This document shows positions 22,120-33,755 of a DNA stretch of 64,000 nucleotides, piece after piece. The stretch is from Nematostella vectensis (Eukaryota; Cnidaria; Anthozoa; Actiniaria; Edwardsiidae), in the NCBI RefSeq assembly GCF_932526225.1, contig NC_064035.1:9845296-9909295 (forward strand), written 5' to 3'. The position numbers and the translations under genes are program-made. The notes below the pieces were generated by a model, which was not told the origin of the DNA, searched no databases, and saw only the letters and a program-made list of their open reading frames with translations. The stretch's first letter is position 1. Each line of letters begins with the position of its first letter.

Positions 22120-24170
22120 CTATGTCTGAAGCTGTGAATTTAGTTCTCTTAAAACACTTCTCTCTAGAGAGAAGTCATAAAGATATTGGTCCAAGTTAAG
22201 AGAAGGTTGAGTTTCATATCTCTGGGTATCACTTCTGCTACTTTGAATTGTTTCCAAGATCTTGCAGCACTTGAAAGGTACATCTGTAACAGTAAGAAAT
22301 GTCCTCTCTGAGATATCTGTTGCCTGTTGAACTTTATTTTGTCCACCTTGTTGCAAACTATCACATTGCAAATAACCTACAAATGAAAATTCTTAAATTT
22401 AAAATTGTTAGTTACAACAGTCCCTGGTTACAAGGTGGTTATAATTTTTGGAAAAATACTAACAATGGGAGATTAATGATTATTATTAATATTCATATTA
22501 AAATCTCACCTCCATAACAGCTATTAGATGTAGATGAGTTCTGCTGCATCTGATCAAATGCCACTTTCCCATATGAATTACTTATCTAAAAGGTAAATAA
22601 AGAGTTTTTGTCAAGATTCATGTTTTATTTTTGTTGTAAATATATATAGCCCTTTATTCACAGAGGTAGACAAAATATGGATAATTATCTTTTAAGCAAT
22701 TTACTGGGATCATTAAAAAAAACCTTAACCACCACCTACTCTCAGGGCCAAGGAGTGGAAATAATTCTAAGATAAGGTGGGGTGTGTGGAGGGAGGGGGT
22801 TTTGATGGGCAGTCAGGGGGGGCTTTTACATGGTGATCGGTTTATTGGGAAGAGGTATTGGCATAAGGTAGTATTCGAGAATCTGCATCCTGCGTGGGTA
22901 TCATATAATAAATAAATGAATCCAGGTCTGTGTAAGCTACTTGAATTTTTATGTTAAAGCCTGTTAATGCTGATTTTGACAGCATGATTTTTGCCAACTA
23001 CATCATGTGCGACATGCCTGCATCACCGACTTCCATTTCGACCTAAGGATGCTTGTTGTATTTTTAAGGGGCCAAAATCGGGCCTCAAGTAATTTTAGGG
23101 GGTATCTGATAAAAAATGGGCTTTTTTATTAGAAATGGTATTTTTTAGGTGTTCGCAGAAGGAGGCACTAATGCACTAGTCATTTGAAACCCCCACCCCT
23201 ATGGTCCCGGGATAGTGTGAGGTTAATGTTGGGGTTTAGAGAACTTTTGAACTAGAATCTGTCCCAAGGGGGTGGGGGAATTGACAGTTTTTGACCCCAA
23301 GACTTTTCCCCACCCTGGGGGCTTGGGGCAAATGAATAACGTCACAAAATTTACTTCGCAAAAGTCATGTCAGTTCCTGGTTTGAGACTCTTTCTCTTCT
23401 GTAGCAAGCAATTCCATGTATCAGTGTGTGGCAAGCTGCATGGTGAAATGTGCAAAAACGAATATGAATGATAACTAACGCCAGATGGAAATAAATTATT
23501 TTTCCATTTTTTTTGGTAACTGTTATCTTCATAGTTATTAGTACAAATTCTTTGAAGTGTACTAGCTTGAAAGATAAAGGCTTTTTTCAGATGACTTGAT
23601 GTCGATGTCGGATAGTTGCCTTTAGTTTGCATCCCGAGGGGTGGGCATTTGACTGCAGTTTTGTCCCGAGGGGGTTGGGGTTTTCTCTGTTTTGTACAGC
23701 GTCAAAGTCTAATTCCCCACCCTTCCCCGGGAAGGTGGAATGGTGGGAGTTTCAATTGACTAGTGCATAAAAGCCAAAATTTTCTAGATTATTCAATACA
23801 ATACCCTGGATACCAGAGCCTCCAAACTTCTCTCGCCCAGTGATGCTCAGTCAAAATGTCGATCAGCCAAAATGTCGCTCGTCACGGCATTTTGGCTGAG
23901 CGTCACTGAACGAGAGAAGTCTGGAGGCTCTGGTACCCAGGGTATCAATACAAACGACTTAGAGCATTTCGTCTTCCTTTGCCTCACCTGTTGTTGTTGA
24001 CATGGTGGTGGTTGATCGTTCGAGGCTGATAAAAACACAAATCCATCTTCTTCGTCGAATTCTTTTTGCTCGCCAAAGCGGCTATCAATCTCATAAGATC
24101 GTCCCTTGTTTCCCTGATGATGGCCAGGGACGATTTTCTCGTATAAACCCGACAAGAAGCTCATTTTCAT
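22120..24170 (-). CDS. UMAD1: UMAD1: UBAP1-MVB12-associated (UMA) domain protein
   Basis: Three exons in phase: 23988-24170 (ATG 24170), 22510-22585 and 22120-22376 (stop TAG at 22120-22122), 516 bases in all, 171 residues. Splice sites are clean (CAG|GTGAGG, CTTTTAG|ATA, GAG|GTGAGA, TTTGTAG|GT). The N-terminal part has EEDGFVFLS, like the DGFVLL motif of vertebrate UMAD1. The C-terminal part has LTVTDVPFKCCKILE and ends with YDFSLERSVLRE, matching the UMA-type DVPF and YDFxLExSVL signatures. UMA domains bind VPS37/ESCRT-I in UBAP1 and MVB12, so a role in endosomal sorting is inferred from the family. The start is 393 bases from the RPA3 start on the opposite strand, and the same two genes adjoin in human. 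A TIR hairpin element sits in the first intron. Confidence 0.86.
23810..23946. mobile_element. Fold-back MITE, TACCCTGGNTNCCAGAGCCTC family, copy 1
   Basis: The ends TACCCTGGATACCAGAGCCT and GGCTCTGGTACCCAGGGTA are inverted. Internal arms CTTCTCTCG.CCAGTGA and TCACTGAACGAGAGAAG and a central CAAAATGTCG/CATTTTGGCTGA hairpin make almost the whole 137 bp self-complementary. A shorter relative with the same ends is at 35211-35282. It lies in intron 1 of UMAD1. Confidence 0.85.
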
Positions 24171-24563
24171 CTCGCTCAAATATCGTGGAAAAGCCCTTGT
24201 TGTGTCGAATATACCTACTGTATGAATTACACGGACTCGCTTGTCAGTTTTCACCAATAGTTTAACGTATGCACATGCAATATCTATACGGCCAATGCAT
24301 CACCAAGAACCAAATTGAGGATATTGCAACATTTCGAAGAACAGCGATGACGATTTGAATGTTACTACGCAAATCTATTTTTAGCTTGCAGCTCGCAAAG
24401 TATGATGGGGAAGCTGAGCCAGCGTGTTATGGAAAGCGGCAATGAAAGAGAAGGACTAGGACGAGTGCGAATTACCCGCCAAAAGTACGATCAAGATCAA
24501 AAGTTCTCGGAGAAAACATACTAAGGACAGATTTCCTACGGATTTTAACCTTTTTTCATCAAC
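24171..24563. promoter_or_regulatory. Bidirectional promoter region of UMAD1 and RPA3
   Basis: 393 bases separate the start codons of two divergent genes. No TATA box is evident at a sensible place for either gene, and the stretch holds several CG dinucleotides (ACGATTTG, GGACGAGTGCGAATTACCCGCC), fitting a housekeeping-type shared promoter. Transcription starts are not visible from sequence. Confidence 0.6.
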
Positions 24564-25778
24564 ATGGACGCACCTAGAGTGAACGCCTCCATGATGAAAC
24601 AGTATTCTGGTCGATTGGTGTGTTTTGTAGGCAGTGTTTCAGAGGTAAGATGGTCGAATGAGTGAGCCGCTTTAGCAAACCAGGATGGCCGTCAAATTGT
24701 AGTGTGTTTGTGAACTTTCACTAGAAAAGGTTAATGAATAGGTCTTTTAACCCCTCTCTTTGGTAATTTTATGTGACTGTTTATTGCCTATATAGCCATG
24801 GAAAGCCACAGAGTCCATGAACCAACTTGCCAACCCAATGTGGGTACAATTTATAACATATTTGTGTCTTTGGTATTGATACACCTATAATATGTAACTT
24901 ATTCCATAGATAAATTCAACGGGCACGGAACTTAAGATGCTTTCTAGTGACGATAAGATGATTCATGTGGTGTTACCAGAGCCTGTAAGTATAATGATGG
25001 TCCAGTCTAAAATATTCAAAATGTGATTACTGTAGATACATTGTTAGCGCGTAATCCTGTGCAGAGGATGAAAGAAAAGCAACCCTGTTAATAAGGATAC
25101 CATTGGGACCCGGCTGAATTTTTCTGCAAATGTATGGAGCTTTCTCTTTCAAGCTAAACTTGAAAACTGTTTTTGTGCTTTACCAGTACTAGCATACCTT
25201 TTAGTAAAAGTCTGCTTTATGGATTTATTAAATTATAAATTAGCCTCAATCCACAATAAAAGTGCTATTGCAAAAAAAAATAAAAAAAATAAACAAAGCT
25301 CAGTTCGCGTATCATGATATAATTCCATATGAATATAATTGTTTTGCAGCTTGATGAAGCCCTTCAAGGAGTTGTGGAGGTTGTTGGCAGAGTAGAACGA
25401 GACCTCACCATCAGTGCCCAGAGAATTATAAGCTATGCTGGAAGGGAGGAATTTGGTAAGTGATTTGGTTGCATTTGTTTCCACTATTCAGTTTTAATCG
25501 GAGCAGGGTGTGACTAAAAACTGATTGAAAAATGACCAAAATACAGTAGTGGTGGTTACCAAAATACCAGCTTACCTATGACATCAATGGTATGGTGTTT
25601 TGGCCTTCTTTTATGTTGAGAAGTAAACAAGGCATTTGTCTCACTTATTGTTTATAAAGGTTCTGTGGATTTTATTGTTTTCTATGTTATTGCAGATTTG
25701 AGCTTATACAATGAGGCAATAACACTAGCAGCTGGCTTCCCAGAGATGTTTGCTTGTGAACAATCTAGTGGATATTAG
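24564..25778 (+). CDS. RPA3: Replication protein A 14-kDa subunit
   Basis: Four exons in phase: 24564-24644, 24910-24984, 25350-25455 and 25696-25778 (stop TAG 25776-25778), 345 bases, 114 residues, close to the usual ~120. Donors are GTAAGA, GTAAGT and GTAAGT. The protein is a single OB-fold: MMKQYSGRLVCFVGSV at the start, then a strand with MIHVVLPEP, then LQGVVEVVGRV and LYNEAITLAAGFPEMF at the C-terminus; the GRLVCFVG and VEVVGRV motifs are typical of RPA14. In eukaryotes RPA3 joins RPA1 and RPA2 through a C-terminal three-helix bundle to make the single-stranded DNA-binding trimer used in replication and repair in the nucleus. It diverges from UMAD1 and converges on HIBCH, whose stop is only about 520 bases past its own. 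Confidence 0.93.
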
Positions 25779-26300
25779 ACAGAACACTTTTGTACCATAA
25801 AATATTTTTATTCTTAAGACTGAAAGTCTTAACACATCAGTACATTAAAAAACAAGAGAACTTTCTATCATAAATATGCACACCCTACTACACTTATCAT
25901 TCTGCAAACAATATAGTTTTTGTGATAAATAATATTATTTGTATACAGCAGTCGTGGGGGGCCAATGCACCCCATCCTGTTGGGCAGAAATTTTAGAAAG
26001 GTATTTTAGAAAATCGACAGATGCAGCTCCCACCTTACATATGTTCTTTACCCTTGGTGCCCTCCCTCCTCTTTGGGAAAAGATATATCCCTCCCTGTAC
26101 AGGGTAATAAAAAGTTGGCCGACACACACAGTACATCGAAGGCTACCACCCAGGGTAGTAACATCAATTAAACCTTGCAGATAAATAAAGTTCTGCTATG
26201 CTGTGTAAAACATTTAATACAAAAAAACCTAGAGGGTTACAAGATTCTGTTATAAATCATTTGTCTGATTTCATTTGAGTTCTTTTTATTAGATTTTTTT

Positions 26301-29300
26301 TCACAAGACTAACTCTCTTTCCCCAATTGGTTTAAAATATGACTCTACACTCTCCTTGGAAACTTCCTTTAAACTGCTGGGATTCCATTTGGGGCTGTTA
26401 TCTTTGTCGACCAGAACAGCTCGAATTCCCTCATAAAAATCTTTATTTTCCTGAGAGGTAGAAAGAAAATGTCACAAGAGCAATTGAGCACCTCCAGCAA
26501 CAACAACACCTTACCATGAACGTCTGTGACATCCGATACTCCATTTTCAGGCACTCGCCCAAATCCAGTCTAGATCCCTCCTCCAGCTGCTGTAATGTTA
26601 CTTTTAATGATGTAGGGGACTGCATCACCAAAAAAAAAATGTCATGATTATTGTCTGAATATGGACATGTCTATTTATAAAAAATGGCTGATGGCATAAA
26701 AAAACACTTTCTGTTTACACTGAATGACACTTACCATGCGATTGAGATTCTGGAATAAAATAAAATGGATTAAATATCAAACAAACATTACATTAAATTG
26801 AGTGCCTAAAGGAACAACTAATGATCTAACATTTTAATCTAAAATTGAGTTAAGTACTAATACTTAACAGATCATGAAAACCACAATATCAAGACAACTA
26901 TTGTAAGTTAAGGGAATAATGCTTCAGTAGAAAGTTGGAAGACTCGGGGGCTGCAGCAAACACGTGTTATGACAATGTGCATTAGACTACCTCTATTTGT
27001 TTGGCTGCCCAGGGAGATCCCTCTTCTTCTAATGCAGAAATGATCTCCTCAACACTTGATTGTGAAAAACATCTAAGAGTAATTGAATGTTATTTAAGCA
27101 TAGTACTACCAATAATACCAATGCTGCTGGATATACAATTCCTTATGCTTTAATACTTAAAAGTCATTTCACCAATCAGGTAAACAGATTTGGTCATGAG
27201 GACGGGCTGTCATACCAATGTCTACTTGGTTAAACAGGGCCCCGCAAATGGTTCTTTGTTGTACAAGCAATTGATAAATGAACAATAATTATGGATTTTA
27301 TACACCTTGTCTTTCATTGGTTTTAAGTTAATGCTGTTCCTTGGGAACACACCTATTTATGCTGTCCATGTGTTCATCTAATACAAATCGCTGATTTGGA
27401 GAGCACTGCCAAAGATAAAATATTATAATATAAATAAATTGATGTAGGCTTTCATTGCTGTCAAAAAGATTTATGATAATTGAATACAGGAACATGAATA
27501 AATGGTATTAAAAATGGTATTCTAGTTAATGTTAACAGACCTGTATAATTATTAAAACAAAACCTCAATTCTAAGCTATCCTCACCTGCTTATCAAAGTC
27601 ATTTAGTACATCTTGTACAATTTGATGTTGAGGGTCCTTTAAATTTAATAGCGCCTCTTCCAAGGCGCTTATCTAAAAAAAATAGAACTAAAGGAATAGA
27701 CTTATACTTGAGAAATGTTAAATTACAAATGTCCAATAAAGCTATTATAAAATAAATCATACAAAAACATAGCTATGAAGAATACATAAAAACATAGTTT
27801 ACTCTGTAAGTATTTACTGTAAGGGTGGGTCAGTCCTACATGCTCACCCTATTATTCAACCCGCTATTATTACCTTTTTCCAAAATCTCTGATAACTATA
27901 ATCATAATGTATTTTTTAAGGGCTCACAGTAACTGGCTGGGGTAACCCTGCCGCTTGTAGCGTAGTCAATAAAATAAAGTTGAACAAACTCTGACTGATA
28001 TCGAATAATTTACCTTTTCCAAAGTGACATAGTGAGTCGCAATGCCAGCCAGCTTGACATTATATCCCTTGAGTCGCTGCCCTAAAACAACATCAGGAAG
28101 AGAATTTTTGAACATAAAATTTGCAAGTAGGACAAACTAGTCATTACAGATTTTTTCAATCATTTTCAAGGCATTTTTACAAATCGTACCAGTCAAGGCC
28201 AGAAAGAGACCAAGTTTACCAGACAGCCGTGGTAAAGCATGAGCACCACCTACATCAGGGAAAAATCCTGAAATACAAAGAAAAGCAAAGTTTGAGTACT
28301 AGACAGGGTAGCTGTTTTAGAGCTGGTTTTCATGCAGTTTGCAGATGTGCAGGCAGGTGCGTACAGTACTTACACAGGGTGCGCATAAACCCCTCCTTGG
28401 ATGTATAATGAGGGGCATTTCCTATAACTGCACACCACCTTTACCAATCATTGGTACCGACCTGAGAGCTCTGCAGACTGCCTATTCCAATCACATATGC
28501 ATGCAGAAACTGGTACTGGCTTATGCCGTACGTAAGTTATTCCCTTAAACTCATTGTCAGTTTGGAGTCAGCTTGGTAACCACCTAACCAAGAGTAACCG
28601 AGGGGCCAGGCGTTAGGGCCACGGTCCCCAACCCTGGGGATACCTGTAACACCTTTTTGTGGAATAACCTTACCCAGTAGAGTGTTGGGAAAGGCAAAAT
28701 ATGTACAAATGTCGCATTGAGTTGAGAGTTTGCAGGCAATCAGTAGAGTGTGCAAACGTGCCCAGAATCAGTCCTGGGCCTTCTAGCTGGTTTCACAGAT
28801 AAGCTTAAACCACTGGGCTACCAAGAGCTATTGACTCACCTATAGCTGTTTCAGGCATAGCAAAAGTTGTCTTTTCAGTAGCTACACGGTAGCGGCCATG
28901 GACAGAGAGACCAACTCCCTTGAAAAGAAAAGAAAACCAACACCTAACAGTTTACAAATTGAGAGAATTGAATAACACAAACTGTCCTTTACCTATCACC
29001 AGCAGGTGAACAGAGTTAAAACAATGGAGCTATCAGGATAAGATAAGGAGCTGTCTTTCAAAATTTCCTCTTCGTTCCTTTTCTTTTGTTGTATATATTT
29101 TTTAAATTCTGCTTGTACGGCATTCAACTCACCCCGCCCATAGTAATACCATGAATAAGTGCCACATAAGGAGTCTTGAGTGTACCTATAAGGGTTAGAA
29201 ACGTTTGTTATTAGCACTGTTTATTTCAATTTTGGAGGTTCTGTGATTAGGAAATCATGTGCACTGATTGGCTCCCTCAATGACATCTGATATTCTGCCA

Positions 29301-31097
29301 GATACAGGGTTGACACTAAGGAAATTGTATGCTGGTTGGCTAGGAGATTGAGCTGCTAAAATATATATTGCACAAAATTAAGTAAAACTGTTTATAAAGC
29401 CATAATTCAGTTGCATTTTGTTTTTATCTAGTCAGTGTAATTTGGCATTAGCTGAAAAGCCCTGTCTATATCAATGGGTTCTTTTAGAAGCCTGTGTTGA
29501 ATAATATTTTTGGGCATGTGAAAAAACATTGTCAAATCAATAATATTGTGTACCACTGTGTTATTGTCCTTTAATAAAACAACACTAAATTGTTAAAATA
29601 TTTTCTAGACCCTGGTTAGACCATGTGTTTTACCAAGGGGGAGGCTTACGCTATATACAGAGAAAATCCCATTTCCCTAGACCCCATCATGTCATATCTG
29701 AGTATACAACCCTGGGTGTGTCTCTAAAAGAAGAACTTTGAGCTCATCCTTACAGTACCTATTGCATAATTTAACATGTATTCCTCTCGAAAAAAATCCT
29801 TTGTTAGGTCCTCTCCTCTCAATCCTGCCTCGGCGATGGCTGCAAGGACAGTAAGATGCCAATTAGTTTGGTAAATCCAGTGCCAGCTTAAAGGTCAGCC
29901 TAGAGGCAATCCACGAGGGTGCTTTGAACATTATCAAGAGCCAAGTGCTGCTGATTCGGGTTATCAGGAATACATATAAGTCTAAGATTTTCAATTCTAT
30001 AAATCTTAAGAAAATACCATGCTTAAAGTGGGCAATCTTAAGGGGTAGGGGCACGCCCCTGCACCCAACCCTTGCTGTGTTCATGGAACCCCGTACCTCG
30101 TACGTCACCTCCTGCACAGAACGCTTTATCTCCTGTACCCTTTATCAATATTACTCCAATGTTTGGGTCCATGTCCCATTGCTGTAAGCAAATCACAATA
30201 ACATTGCATTTACAAGATTATGGTGTGCTTTTAGCTGAAGGATAAAGCAAATTGTCTTAACAAGGATGAGAATAATAAATTCAAGGCCCGTAGCCAGGGG
30301 GGGTTTGGGGGGTTCGGATGAACCCCAACACACGGCTTGAAGGTCTGCTCATGAGCAAACAAAAAAAATAATATAACGTTGGCTGGATATACCGTGCACA
30401 TCCATGTCTTTTTCTAAAATAATTATCTTTTTTATTATCACTATATGTTAAAAAGCACCCTATTTATTAGCCTGCGTGGTGGCTCAAGGGAAGGGGAGGT
30501 CTCCCTCCCCTTCCATTGAGCAGCTACGCAGGCTACCTATTAATAACATTTTAAATACAAGTTTAAATTTATTTGAAGTATTGATTACCTAATGTAATAA
30601 GGCGAGGAGAGGGGTGTACCTGAAAAAAAATTGTTCCGCTCGAATGGAAAAACGAACCACCCCGCTCAAAACCCTGGCTACGGGCCTGAATTTTTCTTTG
30701 TTTTTTTTGATACACTGAAATGTCATCTGTTTAATTAAGTCCATCATCCACCCTTGCTAAACTAAGTGTATCCACTCCTATAAGACTAAGGTGTATGATA
30801 ATCTTCACTGGTTGATTGGCACATTTTAACATTCCTCACTACCAAACTACTTTTTCAAGACGTGAGTCAGTATTACATACCTAACCTGGAAATTATCAAA
30901 ATTTGCAAACTTTAACATCAATTTGCATTAGAACAAATTGAACATGAAAGTGTTCTAAGTGAAATATTAATTTTAGAGCACACCTTGAGCTGTGGGTAGA
31001 TCTTTCTGATCATTGGAAGGTTTAAAGCATTGAGAGCCTTTGGCCGGTTCATTGTGATAATACCAGCGTTGTTCTTAGTCTCCAACAGAGCTTCTGT
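26301..31097 (-). CDS. HIBCH: 3-hydroxyisobutyryl-CoA hydrolase, mitochondrial (first exon not found)
   Basis: Thirteen exons, all in phase: 30984-31097, 30097-30181, 29759-29839, 29133-29185, 28840-28918, 28190-28267, 28014-28081, 27586-27672, 27353-27405, 26991-27072, 26735-26749, 26515-26619, 26301-26450; 1050 bases, 349 residues plus stop TGA 26301-26303. Crotonase fold motifs: [25 protein letters not shown], the oxyanion loop [19 protein letters not shown], and [14 protein letters not shown] with the catalytic Glu and Asp known in HIBCH. The C-terminal half has [12 protein letters not shown] and [15 protein letters not shown], specific to HIBCH over enoyl-CoA hydratase. It hydrolyses 3-hydroxyisobutyryl-CoA in valine breakdown in the mitochondrial matrix. 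The leader exon with start codon and transit peptide was not located upstream of 31097, where transposons begin. One exon (26735-26749) is only 15 bases. Confidence 0.94.
28560..28840 (-). mobile_element. Candidate tRNA-derived SINE in a HIBCH intron
   Basis: On the minus strand, TGGTAGCCCAGTGGTTTAAG near 28832-28813 fits a pol III A box (TRGCNNAGYGG), and GGACTGATTCTGGG about 45 bases later is a degenerate B box. An unrelated body of ~200 bases follows. No intact tRNA fold and no second copy was seen in the window, so this is tentative. Confidence 0.35.
30284..30688. mobile_element. Nonautonomous element, GGCCCGTAGCCAGG family, copy 2, in HIBCH intron
   Basis: Begins AGGCCCGTAGCCAGGGGGGG and ends AACCCTGGCTACGGGCCTG. 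The interior (CGGCTTGAAGGTC, ATATAACGTTGGCTGGATAT, GGCGAGGAGAGGGGTGTACC, CGAACCACCC) matches 5751-6141. It is interrupted by a nested fold-back at about 30469-30535 that is absent from the other copy. Confidence 0.85.
30469..30535. mobile_element. Nested fold-back element inside the GGCCCGTAGCC element
   Basis: AGCCTGCGTGGTGGCTCAAG and GAGCAGCTACGCAGGCT form inverted ends around GGGAAGGGGAGG/CCTCCCCTTCC arms. CCTATT flanks it on both sides while the other copy of the host element has a single CCTATT, which fits a target-site duplication. Confidence 0.75.
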
Positions 31098-31125
31098 CTA
31101 GAAAATAAAAAAAAATATTTCACTA

Positions 31126-32726
31126 TTAACCCATTGACTCCTGCCTATTTTTGAGCTGAGTTTACAAAAAACAGACTGAAAACAGATAACTATCCCCCTA
31201 TTCTGAGTTTTTTACAGCCGGTCAAAGTCAAACACCGCTGCACCTAGTCAGTGGTATCCTAGCTTTCCAACAGTGCTTTGCGGTCCCCACTTTAAATCCC
31301 TCGTCATTGTGCTGATGTGAGCACAAGTTGCTTGTATTTTACATCAAAAATACAGCTATGAGCATATTAGGAGAGTGTCTTAGGACATCATGAAGTCTGA
31401 GGGGGCATAATTGAGTGCTGTGCTTATGGATATTTGCAAGCAAAGGTGGATTCATGTTGATTTTTTCTTGTTTGGCTTTCCCTGGATGAGAATATTTTTT
31501 TATAATTAATCAACACAGCTCTCCTAAATGCTGTCTTTTCTGAAACCAAATTAATTCCGAAATTGTTTACACTGCTATTCTGGGTCTGTATGACCTGGAA
31601 TTGATTTGTTTGGCTTTGGGGTAAAAAGAGAGGAGTGTTGACTGGCCCTCCCCACGTGGATCTTTACCTGGTTCTCCCAGAATGCTTTGTAATCTGCTCG
31701 AGGATCCAGTGTACTTTGCGGGCGCTCCCAAAGGTCACTACCGCAAAAGAGCCACTGGAAAAGTTTAAAACAATTTTGAGTTCCAAAACTCCGGGAGCTG
31801 CTGTGCTGTAATTGGGCCTTTTTTAGGTGTAAAAAAAAGGCCTAATCACAGCACAGCAGTGTTTACTTGTAAAGCCTAATAAACAACACTTGCGTCACTG
31901 ACAAATGCATTGTCTGTTTGATGGATCAAGTTTTTGTTTTGTACCATGAGAAACTCTGAAGCCAGAACAATTGCTTGTGATACAGTTGTGTTTAGTGGGA
32001 AAGAGCGATGTTTTGCTCAGCAACCGAAAGGCTTCGGTAAAAACCTGGTATTTCAAATCTTGCCAATTCTTTTCAAAGAAGCCCACAAAATTGGGGACTC
32101 GAATGTTCTTGAGAACCCTGTCGTTTGCCTGCTAAAATCAGGTCTATATTGAGACGAATTCTTTCTTGAGTTTAAGTAAAATTATGAGTGAAAATTTGCC
32201 TGCTGGAGCGTCGGGCTTTAAGTTTTCCACAATTTGTCTTTCTTCCCAAAAAGTTCAAACTAATAAAAAATAAGACAATGGTTTAGTGTGTTCTGACCAA
32301 AAAGGAACACATTTTTTTGACGTTCCATTTTGGTATCTTGAACAAAGAAACTGTATTTAATTCCGTCAGAGTTATTTTGATTTCATTGGCCTTCAGTTTT
32401 AAATTGGCTTTTTAAATTACCGACATGTCACGCCCCCAGAACTAGTCTTACTAGGAAACTTTTCCAGCAGCTCTTCTGCAGTAGTAACCTTGGGGAGCGC
32501 TCGCAAAGTACCGTCCTCAAGCATGTTCAAGGAGTAGACATTGTGTTTTGAGACCATGGAAATGAACCTGGAGGATGAGAAGGGTGATTCTGCTTTTCTT
32601 TCCACGTTCCATTTGAAATTTGTCAAAGAACCTGTGCTATTATTTGGCTTAAGAGTAGTTGCCATCACTTTGGTTGGATGCACTTCTCAAAGCCGGTACA
32701 GGCCGGTTGTGGGGTCAATGTCTTAA
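31126..32726. mobile_element. TTAA-flanked (piggyBac-like) element, copy 1
   Basis: Bounded by TTAA at 31126-31129 and 32723-32726. The outer ends are inverted: CCCATTGACTCCTG on the left against GACATTGACCCC read inward on the right. TTAA target sites and CCC-type termini are piggyBac traits. The left ~570 bases and right ~300 bases match the copy at 47598-48609; the middle differs and holds a hairpin (31799-31862). Minus-strand frames such as MHPTKVMATTLKPNNSTGSL are shared between copies but broken, so no working transposase is present. Confidence 0.72.
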
Positions 32727-33344
32727 TGTGGTATTTGATACAGAAATTACAAAAAAGGGACTACACCCTATAAAAAACTCTTGGTTGTCATTCTGAAAAC
32801 ATGCATGTCTTGTTGCTTCTTGCAAGAAAATGCCTCTAAAGACCACTAAACATAACAGTTGTTCCTTCATTATATGTTCCTCAGCTTCGCCTTTCATTCT
32901 AGCTAGTAATCACTTACTGGAAGTTTTGGAATTGATTATTAGATATATTTTTCTTTGAAAATATCATGTTTGGCATGCCATTCCACAGGCTAAGCATGGC
33001 CACACCAGTCATGCTGCACAGCAAAAGAACAACACCAAAAAAACATAAAACTTTTGTTTTGCTGTATCAAAATGTCAAATTTGTTTTGATAAGTGCAACA
33101 GAAATTCAACATCAAGTTATCTTTGACTGTCACAAACTACTAAGTGCAAAATGTGCACCTGAATCAATGTCAAGCTGGAATATATATGTGACATTTAGAT
33201 TTGGCATGGCAGGAACATGACAAAAGGGTTAAGTTCTTGTAAAAGAGAATCTAATATCAAATGTGTACCATATGGTTGGATGAGCTGCACATTCTCTGGA
33301 AAAAAAAAACAAGTTTCAGTAGTTAGGGAAAGTTCATTTATTAT

Positions 33345-33755
33345 CCGTGTGAGGGTTTTGATAAAAGTAAGGAATAAAATTAGTAGACCCTCCCTTCAGG
33401 AGTAAAAAAATTTTTTTATACTTCCCCCACCACCCCCCCTCCCCGCCCCTACACTTCCCCCGTATTTTCGGTGCCCACCTCCCGAAAACCGAAGAATGAA
33501 GGAGCAAAGAAAGGATCAGCAATGACAATGTCAAAGGAACGCAAGCAAGAGATAAGCTGCAAGCTGGACAGAAAGTAAAGGGGAAGAGATTGGATGAAGC
33601 ATTAATTCAGAAAAAGTGAAGGCACTCAATTTCTCAAAGATGTGATGCTATAGATGACATAAAAGAAGCAAGAGGCTTTTCGATCTTCTCCTTGCAAGAA
33701 AAGCACAGCATGAGAAAAGAGAAAAGAAAGAGAGCGAGAAAGAGAGCGAATCAGA
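33345..33755 (+). repeat. ~400-bp block duplicated at 34455-34855
   Basis: The blocks share GAGG.TTTTGATAAAAGTA, a C-rich stretch, AATGACAATGTCAAAGGAAC, GCAAGCTGGACAGAAAGT and AAAGAGAAAAGAAAGAGAGC. The second copy lies inside the TIR element at 34326-35462; the first lies outside it, so it may be a truncated copy of that element. Frames over it (KERKQEISCKLDRK) are interrupted. Confidence 0.8.

Noticed and set aside
23351..23632. Minus-strand frame of 93 codons in the first UMAD1 intron
   Set aside because: UMAD1 exons 1 and 2 join in phase without it, and it has no UMA or other motif.
31668..31754. Exon-like frame WLFCGSDLWERPQSTLDPRA with good splice signals, upstream of HIBCH
   Set aside because: It lies inside the TTAA element, part of it (KAFWE.Q) recurs in the second copy at 48150-48215, and it does not resemble a HIBCH leader. 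Kept as element sequence.
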